DNA of 64,000 bases from Enoplolaimus lenunculus (GCA_030248215.1 JASANG010002708.1:62001-126000), one strand, 5' to 3'; shown: positions 20,322-33,174, counted from the first letter of the stretch. A program made the numbers and translations. Notes: generated from the letters alone by a model not told the origin.

Positions 20322-23300
20322 ATGACCACTCAATACAATTTTAAGAAAATTACAGTCGTCCCGACGTCAAAGGTAATTGTAAAGTTATACGTACTTATTT
20401 ACGTATGCAATAATTTAAAGCTAACGGATACCGGATATTTACGGTCGTTGTTCCGAATACCATAAAGCTGATTTTGACTAGTGGACAAATTTAATATCTA
20501 GATGCTATTACCTTTCCTTGCGAGTAAATCTGTCAAATGTTTTACTCACCTAACTAAAATAAATAACCAAAGCTAACGATCAATTTTAATTCGGTAAACA
20601 TATATAGTTTTGCGCTGTACCGCTGAAAAGTATATACAACTCTTTCTACTGATTTTCAATTTTTGGTATGTTCCTAACGTACATTGCGTACGGTGCATAT
20701 TTTGCTTTTAGGACTTTGTGGATATCGTATTATCGAAGACGCAACGCAAAACGCCAACCGTTGTTCACAAACACTATCAGATAGGTCGCATCCGTCAATT
20801 TTATGTGAGAAAAATCAAGTTTGCGCAGCAAAGTTATCATGATCGATTGACGCAGATCATCACAGAATTTCCCAAACTTGAGGTTAACATCGATTTTTGC
20901 TATTTTGCAGTTTAAATTATATACCCTGAATTTAGAATCTGTGTTGTTTCGCATATTTAATTGCACTATGTCAACCATTGCTTGTAGCTCTTGTTCCGAT
21001 TATTCCGCTGTTTTGTTTGATATAGATTTAACCGTTCTGATTCTGATGTAATCGTCGTGAAATTTCAGTCCGTTAAAATCACGGGATGAACAACAGCGAC
21101 TCTAATAATTAATCATAGAATATTCTTTTTTATGTTGGAATTGTGTCACAGCATGCCAATGGTTCGTTGTATTTATGTCGCATGTTCCAGGATATTCATC
21201 CATTTTACGCTGACCTAATGAATATACTTTACGACCGCGACCATTATAAAATTGCACTTGGACAAATTAGTACCGCGCGACATTTGGTGGATAAGTAAGT
21301 GTTTGACAGACTAATTTATCTCTGTAAAGTAGTATTCTTTGATGTAGTCGCGGAAGCCAAAGCCACCAAACTGAAGTCAACTAGTCTTGGATATGATGTG
21401 CTCTTTTAACCGCAGTATTAATGGTAGGCAGGTATCACAACAAATTTGCTCTTGGGGAATACATGTGGGGATTGATGCGAAAAGCAATATTGGGTTAGCT
21501 CAGAATTCGATTCCAAATTTCGTGCAAAACTAACGCTCGGCATCACCTTGCACGAAAGTTTTCAAACTCGCTGCACTTCTTTAATTATTTAGATATATAA
21601 AAGATACTATACGCCAGCTAAAGCATCTTATAGATATACTGAACACATATTCTCAAATGGGTGTAGCGTAGCACCTATCACCAGTTGGTGATAGGTCTTC
21701 TAACTTTCGAATCCGTGAACGGTGACGCCCGAAATTCAACACATTTTCGTATATAACTTCGTTGCTTCTGTACAAATTTTGAGATCCGCAATTGCAAGAA
21801 TTCGTCAGTATGAAAACCTAACGCTAACTGGTGATAAGTGCTATACGCATTTGAGAATTGGAGTTTGGACCATAAACTTACTGTATACCATATGATTACC
21901 ATAAAGCGCTTTTGCCATTTTAGTGTCGCTCGAGATTACGTACGGTTGATGAAGTTTGGCGACTCCTTGTATCGTTGTAAAATGTTAAAAAAGGCTGCAC
22001 TTGGAAGGTAAGAAATTAATTTATGACCGCTTTTACTGTATGTTGCGGCCATTTGCTTGCTAGCTACACACTACCTTTCTCTACCTTGAAGTGCTATTTG
22101 GACGTGGTGCTAATTTATTGCTCTTTCATTCAAGGTCATTTTGCATTTTCGTGACATGAAACCCTAAAATAGGTTATTGTACGAACTGTCACCTGCGTGA
22201 ATGCCAATTGAATCCAACACCAGGATATATAATATGCTATGTGATTTCGTTTACATTAAAGAAGCTTGCTTTAACTTCTGTGTAAACGTTTTTAAAGTTC
22301 ATTTTCAAATTCGAATAGGTAAAGTTATGGATACATGGTGTAGTCGACAGTTTACATATTGCTTCAGGATGGTAACAATTATGAAAAGACAGAAACAAAG
22401 TTTAGCGTATCTCGAGCAAGTGCGACAACATCTGGCAAGGTTACCAAGCATTGATCCGAATACACGGACACTGCTTATATGCGGGTTTCCAAACGTAGGA
22501 AAATCAAGCCTGATTAATAAGGTAGTACACCAAGTAGACAATCATCCTTATTGCTTTACACGAGGTCTTTTTTCTGCCTCTTCCAATATGCAGAATTTCA
22601 AGTTGACAAAGTATTTGTTGCAATGTAAACACATTCCTAGGATTTTGGAGCAAAATATCTGACACCTTTCTGAAACTAATTTTTCATCTTTATATTCTGG
22701 TAATATGTAACTGCGGCTGTTGAAATATGAAGGGGGGCTTAAGTCAGTTTTGTTGAGGCCTCAGCAAACTATCAGATTCATATGCCATCGAAATTGAATC
22801 ATTCCATGTTCAGCGTTATTCAAGCGGGTAAATTCCATCCGTTTTATTGATAATACTGACAGCAAACATGAGCACTGGTTTGGTTTTAGTTGACGCGCGC
22901 AGATGTTGAAGTACAGCCGTATGCGTTTACAACGAAGTCGCTCTATGTTGGACACATGGACTATAAGTATTTACGTTGGCAGGTAAACAGGTGATGATGA
23001 CGCGATTGTATTAAATCAAATTCCACCGTTCTGCCAGCTGGATACCATGTCGTTTATTTAACACGGGTGGTATCTTGTTTTAAACAGTAAAACTAATGTA
23101 ATATACAATAAGCTGAAAGAAAAATGCCGAAGTCACTATTATGATATCTTCGGAATTGGGCTTTAATGTTTTGCATTCGAAAATGGTTTTTAATTGGTTA
23201 ATTTCGTGTCTAGAGTTGTAAAGGAGATTGCAGTTTTAAAATCACGTGCATCTGGGCATGCTGGAAAATTGCTACTATAACAAAGTAATGAATTTTCTGG

Positions 23301-26300
23301 GGTAGCATGGTGACGATTTTTTACCTTTTCATACACGATTTGTGCCAATCCTTTGCTGATTATTTCGTATCGAGTAACATGACTTTTAAAGAGTTGCAGA
23401 TGATAGATACACCTGGAATTTTGGATCAACCGCTAGACGAACGCAATACTATTGAAATGCAAGCGGTCACAGCTCTTGCACACTTGCGTGCATCGGTGCT
23501 GTATATAATGGATGCGTCAGAACAGTGCAACTATAGCATTGAAGAACAAATTGCGCTGTTTAAGAGTATCAAGCCTTTGTTTGCAAACAAGGTACATACC
23601 GCTTTCAACAATGTTTAAAAATGTTACTCAACTATGCATTGTTTGTCGCAGTTTTCTCAAGGTTGTGACGTTGTGTTTAGATTTAGTATTTTTTACCTGT
23701 GCTCATATTATATGGCTATTAATTGTATTAATAAGCGTGTTTGCAACAGGTATGTCTGTAGCGAAGTAGGTAAGATGGCTGTACATGCTAAAGTATACAT
23801 AATACTTTTTTGTTGCATTTTAGCCCGTTTTGGTTGCTATTAACAAGTGTGATATAGTACGTTTGGAACAGTTATCTGCCGAAAAACAAGCAGCGTTTGA
23901 CGTGTTCAAAACTGAAAACATTCCAGTTTTTCAAATGAGCACAGTCACGCTGGAAGGTGTTATTGATCTTCGCAATGAAGTAAGTTTACAATTGCTATTA
24001 CGTTACACCGAAAAATTAAATAATAAATTACCATCGGATCTGCTTAGATTAATTAGAATTTATGAATGAATGAATACGTGCTACTTTATCCTGTTCATAC
24101 CACACATTTCGCTAAAGTTTCACGTTCATTTTGAATCTGTTAGCGTTTTTTGCTCTATAAGTCAAAATCTGGGATTTCTGTAGTTTCTAGCGCAAAATAC
24201 AAACATACATATTAGTAGTCAATATAAACATTTTCTTTGTTGATTGCTGAAGTTTGAATGTTTCATCGAACTAGCCGAATCAAAAGATAAATACTGGGGT
24301 TTCCCTAAGCTGCTGGGGGAAGGGAAACGAGTAAATTTCGTGCATTAAAATTTCAATTACACTTTGTGCCTAAACCTAAGCGCCAAGTGGCTATAAGCCA
24401 TAATTTTTAGGTTTCTATCTAAAAATATACTATTTACGTGTCAAATGGAAATTTCGACATTTCCCAATATGGTACCTGATTCATAATTATCCAACTTGTT
24501 AAGGATCTTTGATGCTGAACACATATATTAAAAACACCGGAAAATTGATTTTAAGTCAAAAAGCTTGATATTTTCGACGCAATTGCAATGGTCCATTACG
24601 TGGAACCGCTCGTATGATGAAAAGAAACTTTAATTCAATGTGTAAATTGCCTGATGTGACAAGTGTTAAGTACATTTTGCTTTGTGCGTACATAATTACT
24701 GTTGAATAATTGAATTCAATTTTTGTAGGCATGCGACAAGCTTCTGGCACAACGTGTTGAATCGAAATTGGGTCGAAAAAAAGCTGCCGATCAAATGAAC
24801 CGTCTGCATGTAGCAATACCTGTGCCTCGAGATAATAAAGTAAGGGTGGTGCTATGTTTGTCGTGCAGCGCCGTTGGTCACCTTGCAGTAGCGTATCCGA
24901 GCATTGTGCGCACAATAACGCAGTATCGCACAGTGACGGACAACTTTCAGAAAGGTGAATATTTAAGTGTAGTTGGTTAGGCCATTGTTCAAATCCTATT
25001 GCTAGTTGTTAAGCGGTAATAAGTTTTTGTGTAGCAACAATTGTAGGTACATTTTTATCCGTTTAAGGAGAGACCGCCATTTATTCCTGAGGCGGTCTTG
25101 CGCAAACGGCAACAGAAGCAGATGGAAGTGGAGCTACACGACGAACCAGAACCGGAGACTTCTGGCGGCGATGGAAAACGAAAACTGGTACGTCATTTTG
25201 AAATGTATTACTTCTCTCTGCGAATTTTTAAAATCTTGTCTCGGTAAGATGTTATTAATAGATGTGCATATTCATCCATTAATACATAAACTTTGTCGAT
25301 GGTTGAACTGGCATGTTTTTACGAATTTTATTTTAACTGAAATATCTTGTGTGCGAAATGTTTTGCGTTTTTTGTACCATGCGCTGTAGTGTGTATTGAA
25401 TTACGTATTTATCGTATAAGTTTGGTTTCCTAGTTCTTATCGCGAAAAAATTGCAATATAACTTTTAAGTACTAAGCCTAAGTTTTCTACAGATTTTGTC
25501 TTTGCGTATTAAGCCTGAGCGGTACTTATGACCATAAGTTAGCCGTTGGTGGTTGAACTGACTGGCTTTTGCGATTTTGATTGTTTTCACTGAAATGTAT
25601 TGTGAACGGTACGTTTTTGCGTTTTCTGGGCTTAAAAAATTTTGAACTGCTTATGAGCTACAGACTAATTTGCATAGTCGATTATGGCTAAATTAGGACT
25701 TTTTACAATATTTCGCTAAAGCTACGTATAATAGCTAATTTGCATATTGGCTTAACTAATCAACCTAAAACAGGACTTTTCAAATTATTTCACTGATTAT
25801 TAAGGTTACTGAAGGGTTTTTGGGTGCGGGCTATAAACCGCCAAAACCGATCATTGAGTAGTTAGCTAGTACCTAATTTGCATATTAGCTTAAGTACATA
25901 AGCCTAAGTTAGGTCTTTTTTATTATTTCAATGATTATTGCGGTTCCAAGAAAATCAGATTCAGTGCTAAAGCGTTTTCGGGTGCTAGAAATCCGAATAA
26001 ACTGTTTAGAACTCTCCAGAACAGATCACTAATTAGTTAGCTATGTTGCATATGCCTCGTGATTTTGCTTAGTTTTACTTTAGGAACGTGATATTGAAGT
26101 TGAATTGGGCGACGATTATACGTTAGATTTAAAAAGTAAACAGTAAGACTGTACTTTTGAATCACTGTTGGGATTTGTTTGCTTATAAATCAGATTTACT
26201 TGTAGCGGCGTAACCAAGGAAACAAAATGACTCAAAGTCAGAATGATTGCTTAAGTAGCCGAAATAGTATTTTAAATATATTTTCAATTTCAAGCCAGGC

Positions 26301-29300
26301 AAAAATTGTAATGTTTTAATAAATTTTGAGCTGTCAAAAAAGTAATTCAATGCGTATGTACGTATTAGTGCTTAAAATATTTTGTTCTGTGTAATATCTC
26401 GGACTGATGTAGCACAATAAGAGCGACTGTGAAATATGCTCTCGTCCAAAATGCAGAACATCGCAAACTGTTTTTAAAATTGGGTTTTAGAACATTATGA
26501 TCTTCCACAAGATGAAAAATATGACAAGATCCCGGAAATCTGGCAAGGGCATAATATCGCTGACTTTGTGGATACCGATATAATCCAGGTATAGTCTTCG
26601 TAGCCTTAATTGACAATCAGTTTGTAACTTAATGCATCATTCTAATCTCTAGGTTTTGCTTTCTACCACGTTATTGCGGTGGCGTTAGTGTGTATTATAG
26701 CCACTGTCTTGTAAGTTTGAATATTTTGTTTGCGGTGGGCTTTTTGTTACTTTTTGTACTTTGTTGAAAAACTTATGCAAATTTCAATGTTTTTTGCAAC
26801 AATTGTTTGGAATACCTTTCAAGGCTAAAATTTTATAGTTTTCTTTTAGAGACTGAAAGATTTAGAGAACGAAGAAAATATGCGTGAAAAAGCAGGTTTA
26901 TATGACAGCGATATGTCTAGCGAAGATGAAGAGACAAAAGAAACACTTCGTCTTGCTGCTGCGTAAGTCTTTCGCAGACTGTTAACGCGGTGAATGTAGT
27001 AAATGGTAAATGCGTTCCGCCGCATGCTGTACATGACACATAAATGTGTAATGCATAGACATGTTTAATCAATAATTTCTTAATTTGTTGCCACTCTATA
27101 GACGTAAAGTGTGAATGTTTCAAGATACTTTATTGTTTTTCATTTATAATGTTTCATTGCTGTGCAATTGTAAGTATTACGCTTATTAATGCGTTTTGAA
27201 CCGATAGATATTTAGTGTTTTTGTTCTTGTCTATCCGTTAATTTAGTGTGATATACAGTCACGGACAGAATTAAGTGCGCAGAAACCGCGATTGCGTCCA
27301 CTGCGGTTGCGGTTTTGTAGCCGCGTTTGAGTGTTTCAGCGATCGTGTCTCAAACGCTATTTGAGACGCGATCATAGACGCGATTTTAATTGCGTCCGCA
27401 GTCGCGGTTTGAGACGCGTTCGTAGACGTGATTTTAATTGCGTTCGCAGTCGCGGTTCGAACCGCGGTCGCAGTCGCGGTTTGAACCGCTGTCGCAGTTG
27501 CGGTTTTTGCGTCCACGTAAATTGCGGTTGCGAGCGATCGCGATTCGAACCGCGTTTGGGTCGCGACCGCGTTTGCACTCAATTCTGTCAGTGACTGTAC
27601 ATTAGCGCATTATTTTTAGCATTTATCTCAATTTGCTTGCTATGACATACTTGCAGGATACGCAAGAAACAACTGTTGCTCAGAAAAGAAACAGGTCAGA
27701 AAAAGAAAGTTACGAAGCCTCGGATGCCACGACAAAGCCGAAAGGTCAGTTTTAAAAGCTAATTTCAGCACCGTGACAACGATGCATTAACTATTAACCA
27801 GTCGTATTGGGATTACACGTAGTGAGCGAAGCTCGGACCTATGCCCGTATTCTCAAATGTGTGCAGCACCTATTACCAGTTGGTGACACCTCTTGTAACT
27901 TTCGAACCAGGAAATGTAGAGATTTGAGATTCGCCACATTTATTGCTTTCGATATACTCTACTTCTGTGCACATTTTGAGATCTGCAATTGCAGCACTTT
28001 GTGAAGTTTGAAAACCTATTACTAACTGGTGATAGGTGCTATATGCATTTGAGAATATGGGCTCTACTTACTGACATTAATATGCTCAAATGCAATAATT
28101 GAAATAATATGCTAATTAGGTTGCCCACTATTTGCAAGTATAGGAAGTTTTGAACAACTTCTTGTCCAATACCCTACGGAACATAGGGTTATACTCCGAG
28201 AAAGCCAATACATGTAAAATATAATGCACCCAAATGCTACAATTGACATGGCTTATATGTTAATTATAGCGTGTAGCTAAATAATTTTTAAGTATTCCAA
28301 TATTTTTAAACGCTATATTTAAATTTCTCATCTTCCAAAAACATACAATAACAAGCTTTCAAACAAAATTAAATGTAAAATCGGTTCAGCGGTTCTGCAA
28401 TTCTCGTCGGACGGGCAGACAAAGGGACATCCACTCTGAGCTTCGGGCAAGTATGATTATTTCTTATAACTATGTGTGGGGCACTACTAGAAAGCTGATA
28501 CAATATCTGGCTTGTGTACATGCTTAGGTTTTTTTATCTTCGTTCGCGGGATTTAATTACATGTTCCTGGTTTAACTTTGGTTTGATTTTACATTGATTT
28601 GGAGCTACCATAAATAATTGCTGATTGTTTTTACTTTTACTTAATATGTGTTCATTTCTTTTAATGCTACTTTATCTGTTGTTGCGCAATCATAACACTG
28701 TTTTTATTTTCAGAGAGACCGCAGTCGATCTAGGTTAGAAAGTGAGATGAGCGATCTGGGTTTGCATGTGAATGCCAAACGAATGGTTAGTTTTGATGTT
28801 GTATGCGGCCAGAACTTTATTTACTCAGCAAAGCTCGCAGTGCGAGAAATTATGAATAAATTGTTTATAAACCTCCGAAGCCGATCAAGGAATAGTTAGC
28901 TGATAACTAATTTGCATATTTTTTAATTTGGAGAGTAAGTGGGTTTACTGGTCAGACAGCTTTGTTGCTGCCTTTGAAGGCAATACGTAAAACGCAACAT
29001 AATCTCATTTTGAGGTTTTGTGTACGAAAGTAAGGTTACATTATTAGCTTTGTTTAAACATGGGTTGGCTTGTTGTAGTAATAACTTATAATAATTATTG
29101 TCTTAAACTTTAGAAGAACTTGAGTCGGTCAGTGAGCCGATCTGCCGTTGTCGTTCCAATTGTACGAACTCGATCACGCTCACACACAAAAAGTCCTGCC
29201 CGCGCTGAAATGGAAAAACATGTAGATGTTGTCAAGGTTGGTTATGCGAGTTTGTTTAGGATGTTCTTAGTTGTGTTTGTAGGTTATTGAAGCTTATGTC

Positions 29301-29573
29301 TGCGTACATATAACAATACTTGTTATGGAATTACAATGTTCCAATGTCACGAGTACGCATTTTCAAGACGACATATAAAGTAACTAAATTAATGATAGGA
29401 ATTTTACGACAAATTATTGTTCATTTTAGATACGTAATCTGTCAAAGAAAACGCAACGCAAAACTTTGAACAGAGTTGGAAAGCGTGGCGAATCAGACAG
29501 AAAGATACCTGACTTAAAACCGAAACATCTGTTTTCAGGAAAACGCGGTTTGGGTAAAACTGAGAGGCGTTAA
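20322..29573 (+). CDS. GTPBP4: Nucleolar GTP-binding protein 1 (NOG1/GTPBP4)
   Basis: GTPase for 60S ribosomal subunit biogenesis in the nucleolus. Seventeen exons: 20322-20372, 20712-20882, 21191-21294, 21924-22007, 22368-22521, 22890-22982, 23400-23591, 23824-23979, 24729-24839, 25068-25187, 26084-26135, 26491-26588, 26850-26962, 27657-27744, 28714-28785, 29114-29236 and 29430-29573. All borders are GT-AG and all phases agree, giving 641 residues (human 634). It begins [17 protein letters not shown]. The P-loop GFPNVGKSS is at 176-184, DTPG at 222-225 and NKCD at 290-293. Conserved blocks [36 protein letters not shown] and [17 protein letters not shown] follow, with SR/KR-rich nucleolar sequence near the C-terminus. 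Several introns hold MITEs. AATAAA near 29614 is a plausible polyadenylation signal. Confidence 0.97.
21649..21858. mobile_element. MITE, ATTCTCAAATG family, in NOG1 intron 3
   Basis: Left end ATTCTCAAATGGGTGTAG, right end CTATACGCATTTGAGAAT. Subterminal ACCTATCACCAGTTGGTGAT is itself palindromic. It shares the interior TTTTGAGATCCGCAATTGCA with the copy at 27843-28061 and, in decayed form, with 51618-51800. Confidence 0.75.
25660..26060. repeat. ATTTGCATA repeat units in NOG1 intron 10
   Basis: At least three irregular units of roughly 110-190 bp, each with AATTTGCATA, a GGACTTTT or GGTCTTTT block, a TATTTCA-like block, GATTATT and AGTTAGCTA. A shorter duplicated block, GGTTGAACTG with TTTTGCGTTTT, lies just upstream (25299-25625). 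Related copies are at 6955-7095 and 28880-28925. Confidence 0.55.
27256..27597. mobile_element. Tc1/mariner-like MITE, CpG-rich, in NOG1 intron 13
   Basis: Ends CAGTCACGGACAGAATTAAG and, inward from the right, CAGTCACTGACAGAATTGAG, flanked by TA on both sides (27254-27255 and 27598-27599). The interior is a CpG-rich, self-similar run of GCGGTT, GCAGTCGCGG and GAGACGCG words, in sharp contrast to the AT-rich intron. No transposase. The TA duplication and CAGT ends are Tc1/mariner-type. Confidence 0.8.
27843..28061. mobile_element. MITE, ATTCTCAAATG family, in NOG1 intron 14
   Basis: Left GCCCGTATTCTCAAATGTG, right CATTTGAGAATATGGGC. Inside lie ACCAGTTGGTGA, TTTTGAGATCTGCAATTGCA and AACTGGTGATAGGTGC. 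This is the best-preserved of the three copies in the window. Confidence 0.75.
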
Positions 29574-29666
29574 AGAATAACAAATTGTATTAAATATTGC
29601 CTTTTGGATCGTATAATAAATTATTTTAAAAGTGTTAAGGTTAGCGCTATAATTGTTGTTTGTAGC

Positions 29667-29736
29667 CGTCCGTCACCGCGCTGTATTGCACGCATGAGGC
29701 CAAGTGCGGTGCCGAACAACAAGTATAGCGCAACCC
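29667..29736. mobile_element. Fragment of PIF/Harbinger-like MITE
   Basis: GTCCGTCACCGCGCTGTATT and AACAAGTATAGCGCAACCCT match the right end of the family at 5276-6062. It lies just past the NOG1 3' end. Confidence 0.5.
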
Positions 29737-29973
29737 TTATGCTTCGTGCAATAGTTTGCTGCAAGCAATTTGATGCACACACTTCTGTTTTCTGCTAATT
29801 CCTTATAGTATAGTTTTCTCACTGTACCCGCAGCTATGGAGAAAGCTGTATATATTACTGGATTTCTACTGCTATCACCTCAAGCGACAATATTTGAAAA
29901 CGTATAGCAGTTAGTGTTTATTCTTTATTCGCCAAATCGGTCATTCTGCTTGTTGTGCTTATGTTTATATTTC

Positions 29974-30150
29974 GGGCCCATATAAAGGTCAGGGGCGGAC
30001 TGTTTGTCTTTGAGACTAGAATAGAATAAGCTTAAAGCTTTAGACTAATTTTTTGGTAGGCTTAGGCTTGGGTTAGGAATAAACTCATTCTTACGCTTAG
30101 GCATAGGAATAAGCTTTCAATACTGTTCCGTTCCTGTTCTTTACATTGGC
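29974..30150. mobile_element. hAT-like MITE (GGGCCCATGTAAAGA family)
   Basis: Starts GGGCCCATATAAAGGTCAGG and ends TTCTTTACATTGGC. Flanking 8-mers tatatttc and gatatttc differ at one position. The interior has GCTTTAGACTA and several TTAGGCTT-type words. Confidence 0.75.
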
Positions 30151-30384
30151 GATATTTCGTTAGATTATTTTGGATGGATTTTGTTATGTTAAATGTTGTT
30201 AAACGATTAAATAGTAAAACGTTATAATATGTTTTACTAAGCATAGTTGCATATGGTTCGCGAGTAAACGATGGTCGGGTAACAAATTTGGGTTGTACGA
30301 AATTTGTGACTTGGGTATCCGCAGGTTTTGGAAAAATATCTGACGGGTTTAACTATATTAGCGCTGCGTTTACATTGATTTAAT

Positions 30385-30567
30385 GGCCCATGTTACTTTA
30401 AAAGACGTCCAGGTTTCTGGTGTGTCCATAAAAGAGTAGGTTTACATTCTAGATTACATTTTTTTTGTTTACGCTTAAGCTTAGGCTTGGGAACACATTT
30501 TTGCAAAGCTTAGGCTTAGGAATAAGCTTTATCTACTGTTACGCCCCGTAAAGTATTAACATTGGCC
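30385..30567. mobile_element. hAT-like MITE, related subfamily with GTCCAGGTTT
   Basis: Starts GGCCCATGTTACTTTAAAAG and ends TATTAACATTGGCC. Flanks gatttaat and gctttaac agree at six of eight positions. The interior has TTAGGCTTGGGAACACATTT and TTAGGCTTAGG. An inverted relative ends at 39583. Confidence 0.6.
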
Positions 30568-30979
30568 GCTTTAACTAGCATCATCAGGGTACGTTGGGTC
30601 CATTGGGAGTCCGGGAAACTGAGTGACTAGGAAATTACCAAAAGGTACGCTAAAGCCTTCGCCTATTTGACTCCCTATTTTTTGCTGTGTAAGCAAAATC
30701 TTAGGCTCAATGATCAATCGCAGTAATTTTTATGTATTTGCGCTTGCTAAACATTTGCTGTCCCTTATTTGCCATTGCCCCTTATTAAATACCAATTTGA
30801 CTATACTACAGATTTTAACGACCGAGTCACAAGTGGCGTGCGTTTTATTGAGTGTGTTTACCAATTTCGGGCAAATGTGAAGGTCTAAATGGTATAAAAC
30901 TTCCAGAAACGGTTTTCGGCTTCGGTTTTTTTCATCTCCGGTTGCATCCTGCTTGCAGAGCTAAAACATGTCTCGTTTA
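30568..30979. other. 3' flank of the transthyretin-like gene
   Basis: No gene. It contains a decayed GGGAGTC / GACTCCC block (30597-30696) related to the ACTGCAAAAAATGG family and a CCGGTTGCATCCTGC block (about 30938-30955) resembling hAT-like ends. Confidence 0.35.
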
Positions 30980-32711
30980 TCAATGAATGCAATCCCGAGA
31001 TTCGCCTTTCATGACTATTTCTAAGTTAACATCACCGATGTCGAATTCAGCATATTTGCCATTCCCATTGATATACGCGTCAGGAATTTTCATTTTCCAC
31101 TTTCGCTGACACGGTTTGTTTTGAATTCCAGTCCGTGATACATCGTTACAGTCATGATAAATTTTCAATTCTGGATCGATGTTGGTGATTTCTTTCGCTG
31201 AGCCGTCTAAAGTGAATCGGCCTTCGTAGTCTGTGTACACTTCGTCCATTTTGTCGTCAATGCCAACTGAAAAAAACGCAATTCAACATTTTTTAGATAA
31301 CCAGGTGCGTAGCCAGCTCACTTTGCTACACTCTAAAAAATAGGGAGTCAAATTGAGTTTCTGGGAAATAGGCTTTTCCTGACTACACAAACTGAGTCAA
31401 ATTCGATTCCGCCAGAGTCAAATTCGACTCACTGAGTTGACTCCCCATTTCTTGCAGTGTAGGGGGCTAAAAAATTTTCAGGAGGGGCATTCAAGGGTTT
31501 TCAATGAGTTACAAGCAAAGTTGAAACTCTTTTAGGGGGGCCAAAATTTTTGCAGCGTGGGGCTAAGCTCCCCCCGCCGCCCCTTTCCAACGGGCCCGTC
31601 GGTAACTTGTTTCAACTACTTTTAGTGTTTAAATAGCAGTTGAAAGTTTTCTCGTATACAACGCTTGCATTTTTTCCATTATCACACGCTTTAGGCTTCG
31701 TCTCAAGCAGGTTTTTGGCTTAGGTATAAAGCGTATTGTTAGGCTCATATTCGTTTTATTGTGTGGGTGGGAAACTGTGGGGAATACAATGATACCAAAT
31801 TCCTAAGGATTGCTACAAGTCGAATCGCTGAGGTTTTGACTACACGTGGCTACCCATATGTGGACGATTGAGATGTAAATTAATTAGCAAATGCGTGAGT
31901 TTTCTGTTTTAATAAGCAAAAAATTCAATGTTTACTTTTAGGACGTAACAGCAGCCTAAGCATACTCCTAAGTATATTCTTTTATAACGATAAGTTTAAA
32001 ACGAAGCCTAAAGCCTCAGTCTAGAAGCAAAAAATAGTTTACACGCCTTAGCCTACTCTATTGCAGTCCTTGAGAAATACGAGACGCGGCTGAAAGTAAA
32101 TACACCATGGGGCAGTGATGGCTTGAACGAACGTTTAACTTTTGGGATTTTGACCGCTATGATAAGAAAATTCGCCAGTATTCAGCGCCCACAGGTTCTG
32201 AGTATTTTAACAAATTTTTGAATAGTGGGCCCATGTAAAGATCAGGGGCGGAAAGTTTTTCTGTGGGACTGCAATAGAGTAAGCTTAATAAGCTTTAGAC
32301 TAATTTTTTGCTTGGCTTCGGCTGAGACTTAGGCTTAAGCTTAGGAATATGTTCATTCTTACGCTTAGGCTTTGGCTTAGGCTTTAGGCTTAATAATATG
32401 CGCTTATTCTTACGCTTAAGCTTAGGCTTAGGAATATGCTTATACTGTTCCTGTTCCGCCCCTATTCTTTACATTGACCGAACAGTGAAATTTAAATCAG
32501 AACTGAAAAAAGCAAACTAACAGTCGTCTTCGTCCATCAATTTCACTTGAACATTATCGGCTTTTCCTGGATCAGACGGACAAAATACGCGACCTTTGAC
32601 ACGAACGCGCTGTGAGCGACCGAATATATTTGCACGAGCTGGCGGAGGTACGTATGACAAAACAATAAAACTGGCAAATAAAAATGGTAGGCATAAACTA
32701 CTTTGTGCCAT
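30980..32711 (-). CDS. Transthyretin-like (TTL) secreted protein
   Basis: Two minus-strand exons, 32522-32711 and 30980-31266, joined at a GT-AG intron in phase 1, give about 158 residues. Residues 1-27 (MAQSSLCLPFLFASFIVLSY...PARA) form a clear signal peptide. The TTL domain follows: VRVKGRVFCPS, VQVKLMDEDD, VYTDYEGRFTLDGSAKEIT, IDPELKIYHDCND, PCQRKWKMKIPDAYI, then GDVNLEIVMKGESRDC, with the family's cysteines in place. TTL proteins are small secreted beta-sandwich proteins expanded in nematodes; the C. elegans TTR-52 member bridges apoptotic cells to a receptor, but the ligand of this one is unknown. The 1.25-kb intron carries two MITEs. The start chosen is the Met at the signal peptide; an upstream in-frame Met adds a non-signal stretch. 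Confidence 0.93.
31329..31459. mobile_element. MITE, ACTGCAAAAAATGG family, in TTL intron
   Basis: Left CACTCTAAAAAATAGGGAGTC, right GACTCCCCATTTCTTGCAGTG. The interior has repeated GAGTCAAATTCGA and GGCTTTTCCTGACTACACAA. A TA dinucleotide borders both ends. Confidence 0.6.
32227..32478. mobile_element. hAT-like MITE with TTAGGC array, in TTL intron
   Basis: Starts GGGCCCATGTAAAGATCAGG and ends CCCCTATTCTTTACATTGAC. Flanks tgaatagt and cgaacagt match at six of eight positions. The centre (about 32320-32440) is a degenerate array of TTAGGC/TTACGC hexamers. Confidence 0.75.
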
Positions 32712-32905
32712 AATATATGCAAGATTATCGGTTATAATTTTTGTACAGATGATATCTGTAAAAGAGTTACACCAGTGGCGTATCGGGAACCTTGGTTTGA
32801 TGGGGTATGGCACTGAACAGAACGACTAAAACCGTGGTTTTTCAGAAGGGATGGGCAAACGGTTCGCTATGGTTTATAGATGCTAAGTAAGAATTGTTCC
32901 ATTAA

Positions 32906-33174
32906 CCCTTTCTCACATGAATATTTTCAACTTCGTATGAGATGTCATTTCAAGGTAAAATTTGATCCCCAGTTTCACGAGTGGCAGGCGTTTACGATGA
33001 CTACTGAGCTATATGAGTTTAACGCTCGAGCCCGAGTAGGCTCTCACGTCTTGTGGAGATTTTGCACTGCGCATACATATATATCTTATAATTTGTTAAA
33101 CACTGCTCACATCGTGTGTTGCTCGTACATTACTGTATTTAGTTGCTCACAGTATACTCTATTGGATGAAAGGG
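32906..33174 (-). mobile_element. piggyBac-like MITE with tRNA-Gly-like core
   Basis: Left TTAA then CCCTTTCTCACATGAATATT; right end GGATGAAAGGGT, where the flanking TTAA has decayed to TGAA. On the minus strand it reads TATAGCTCAGTAGTCATCG and CGCCTGCCACTCG, then GGGGATCAAATTTT at the B-box position. Same family as 12392-12638. Confidence 0.75.

Noticed and set aside
22541-22662. Continuation of NOG1 exon 5 as an alternative C-terminus
   Set aside because: The conserved protein leaves this frame at the GT donor at 22522 and resumes at 22890; the read-through has no family match.
27331-27594. Arg-rich ORFs in NOG1 intron 13
   Set aside because: They are readings of the CpG-rich repeat interior of a MITE.
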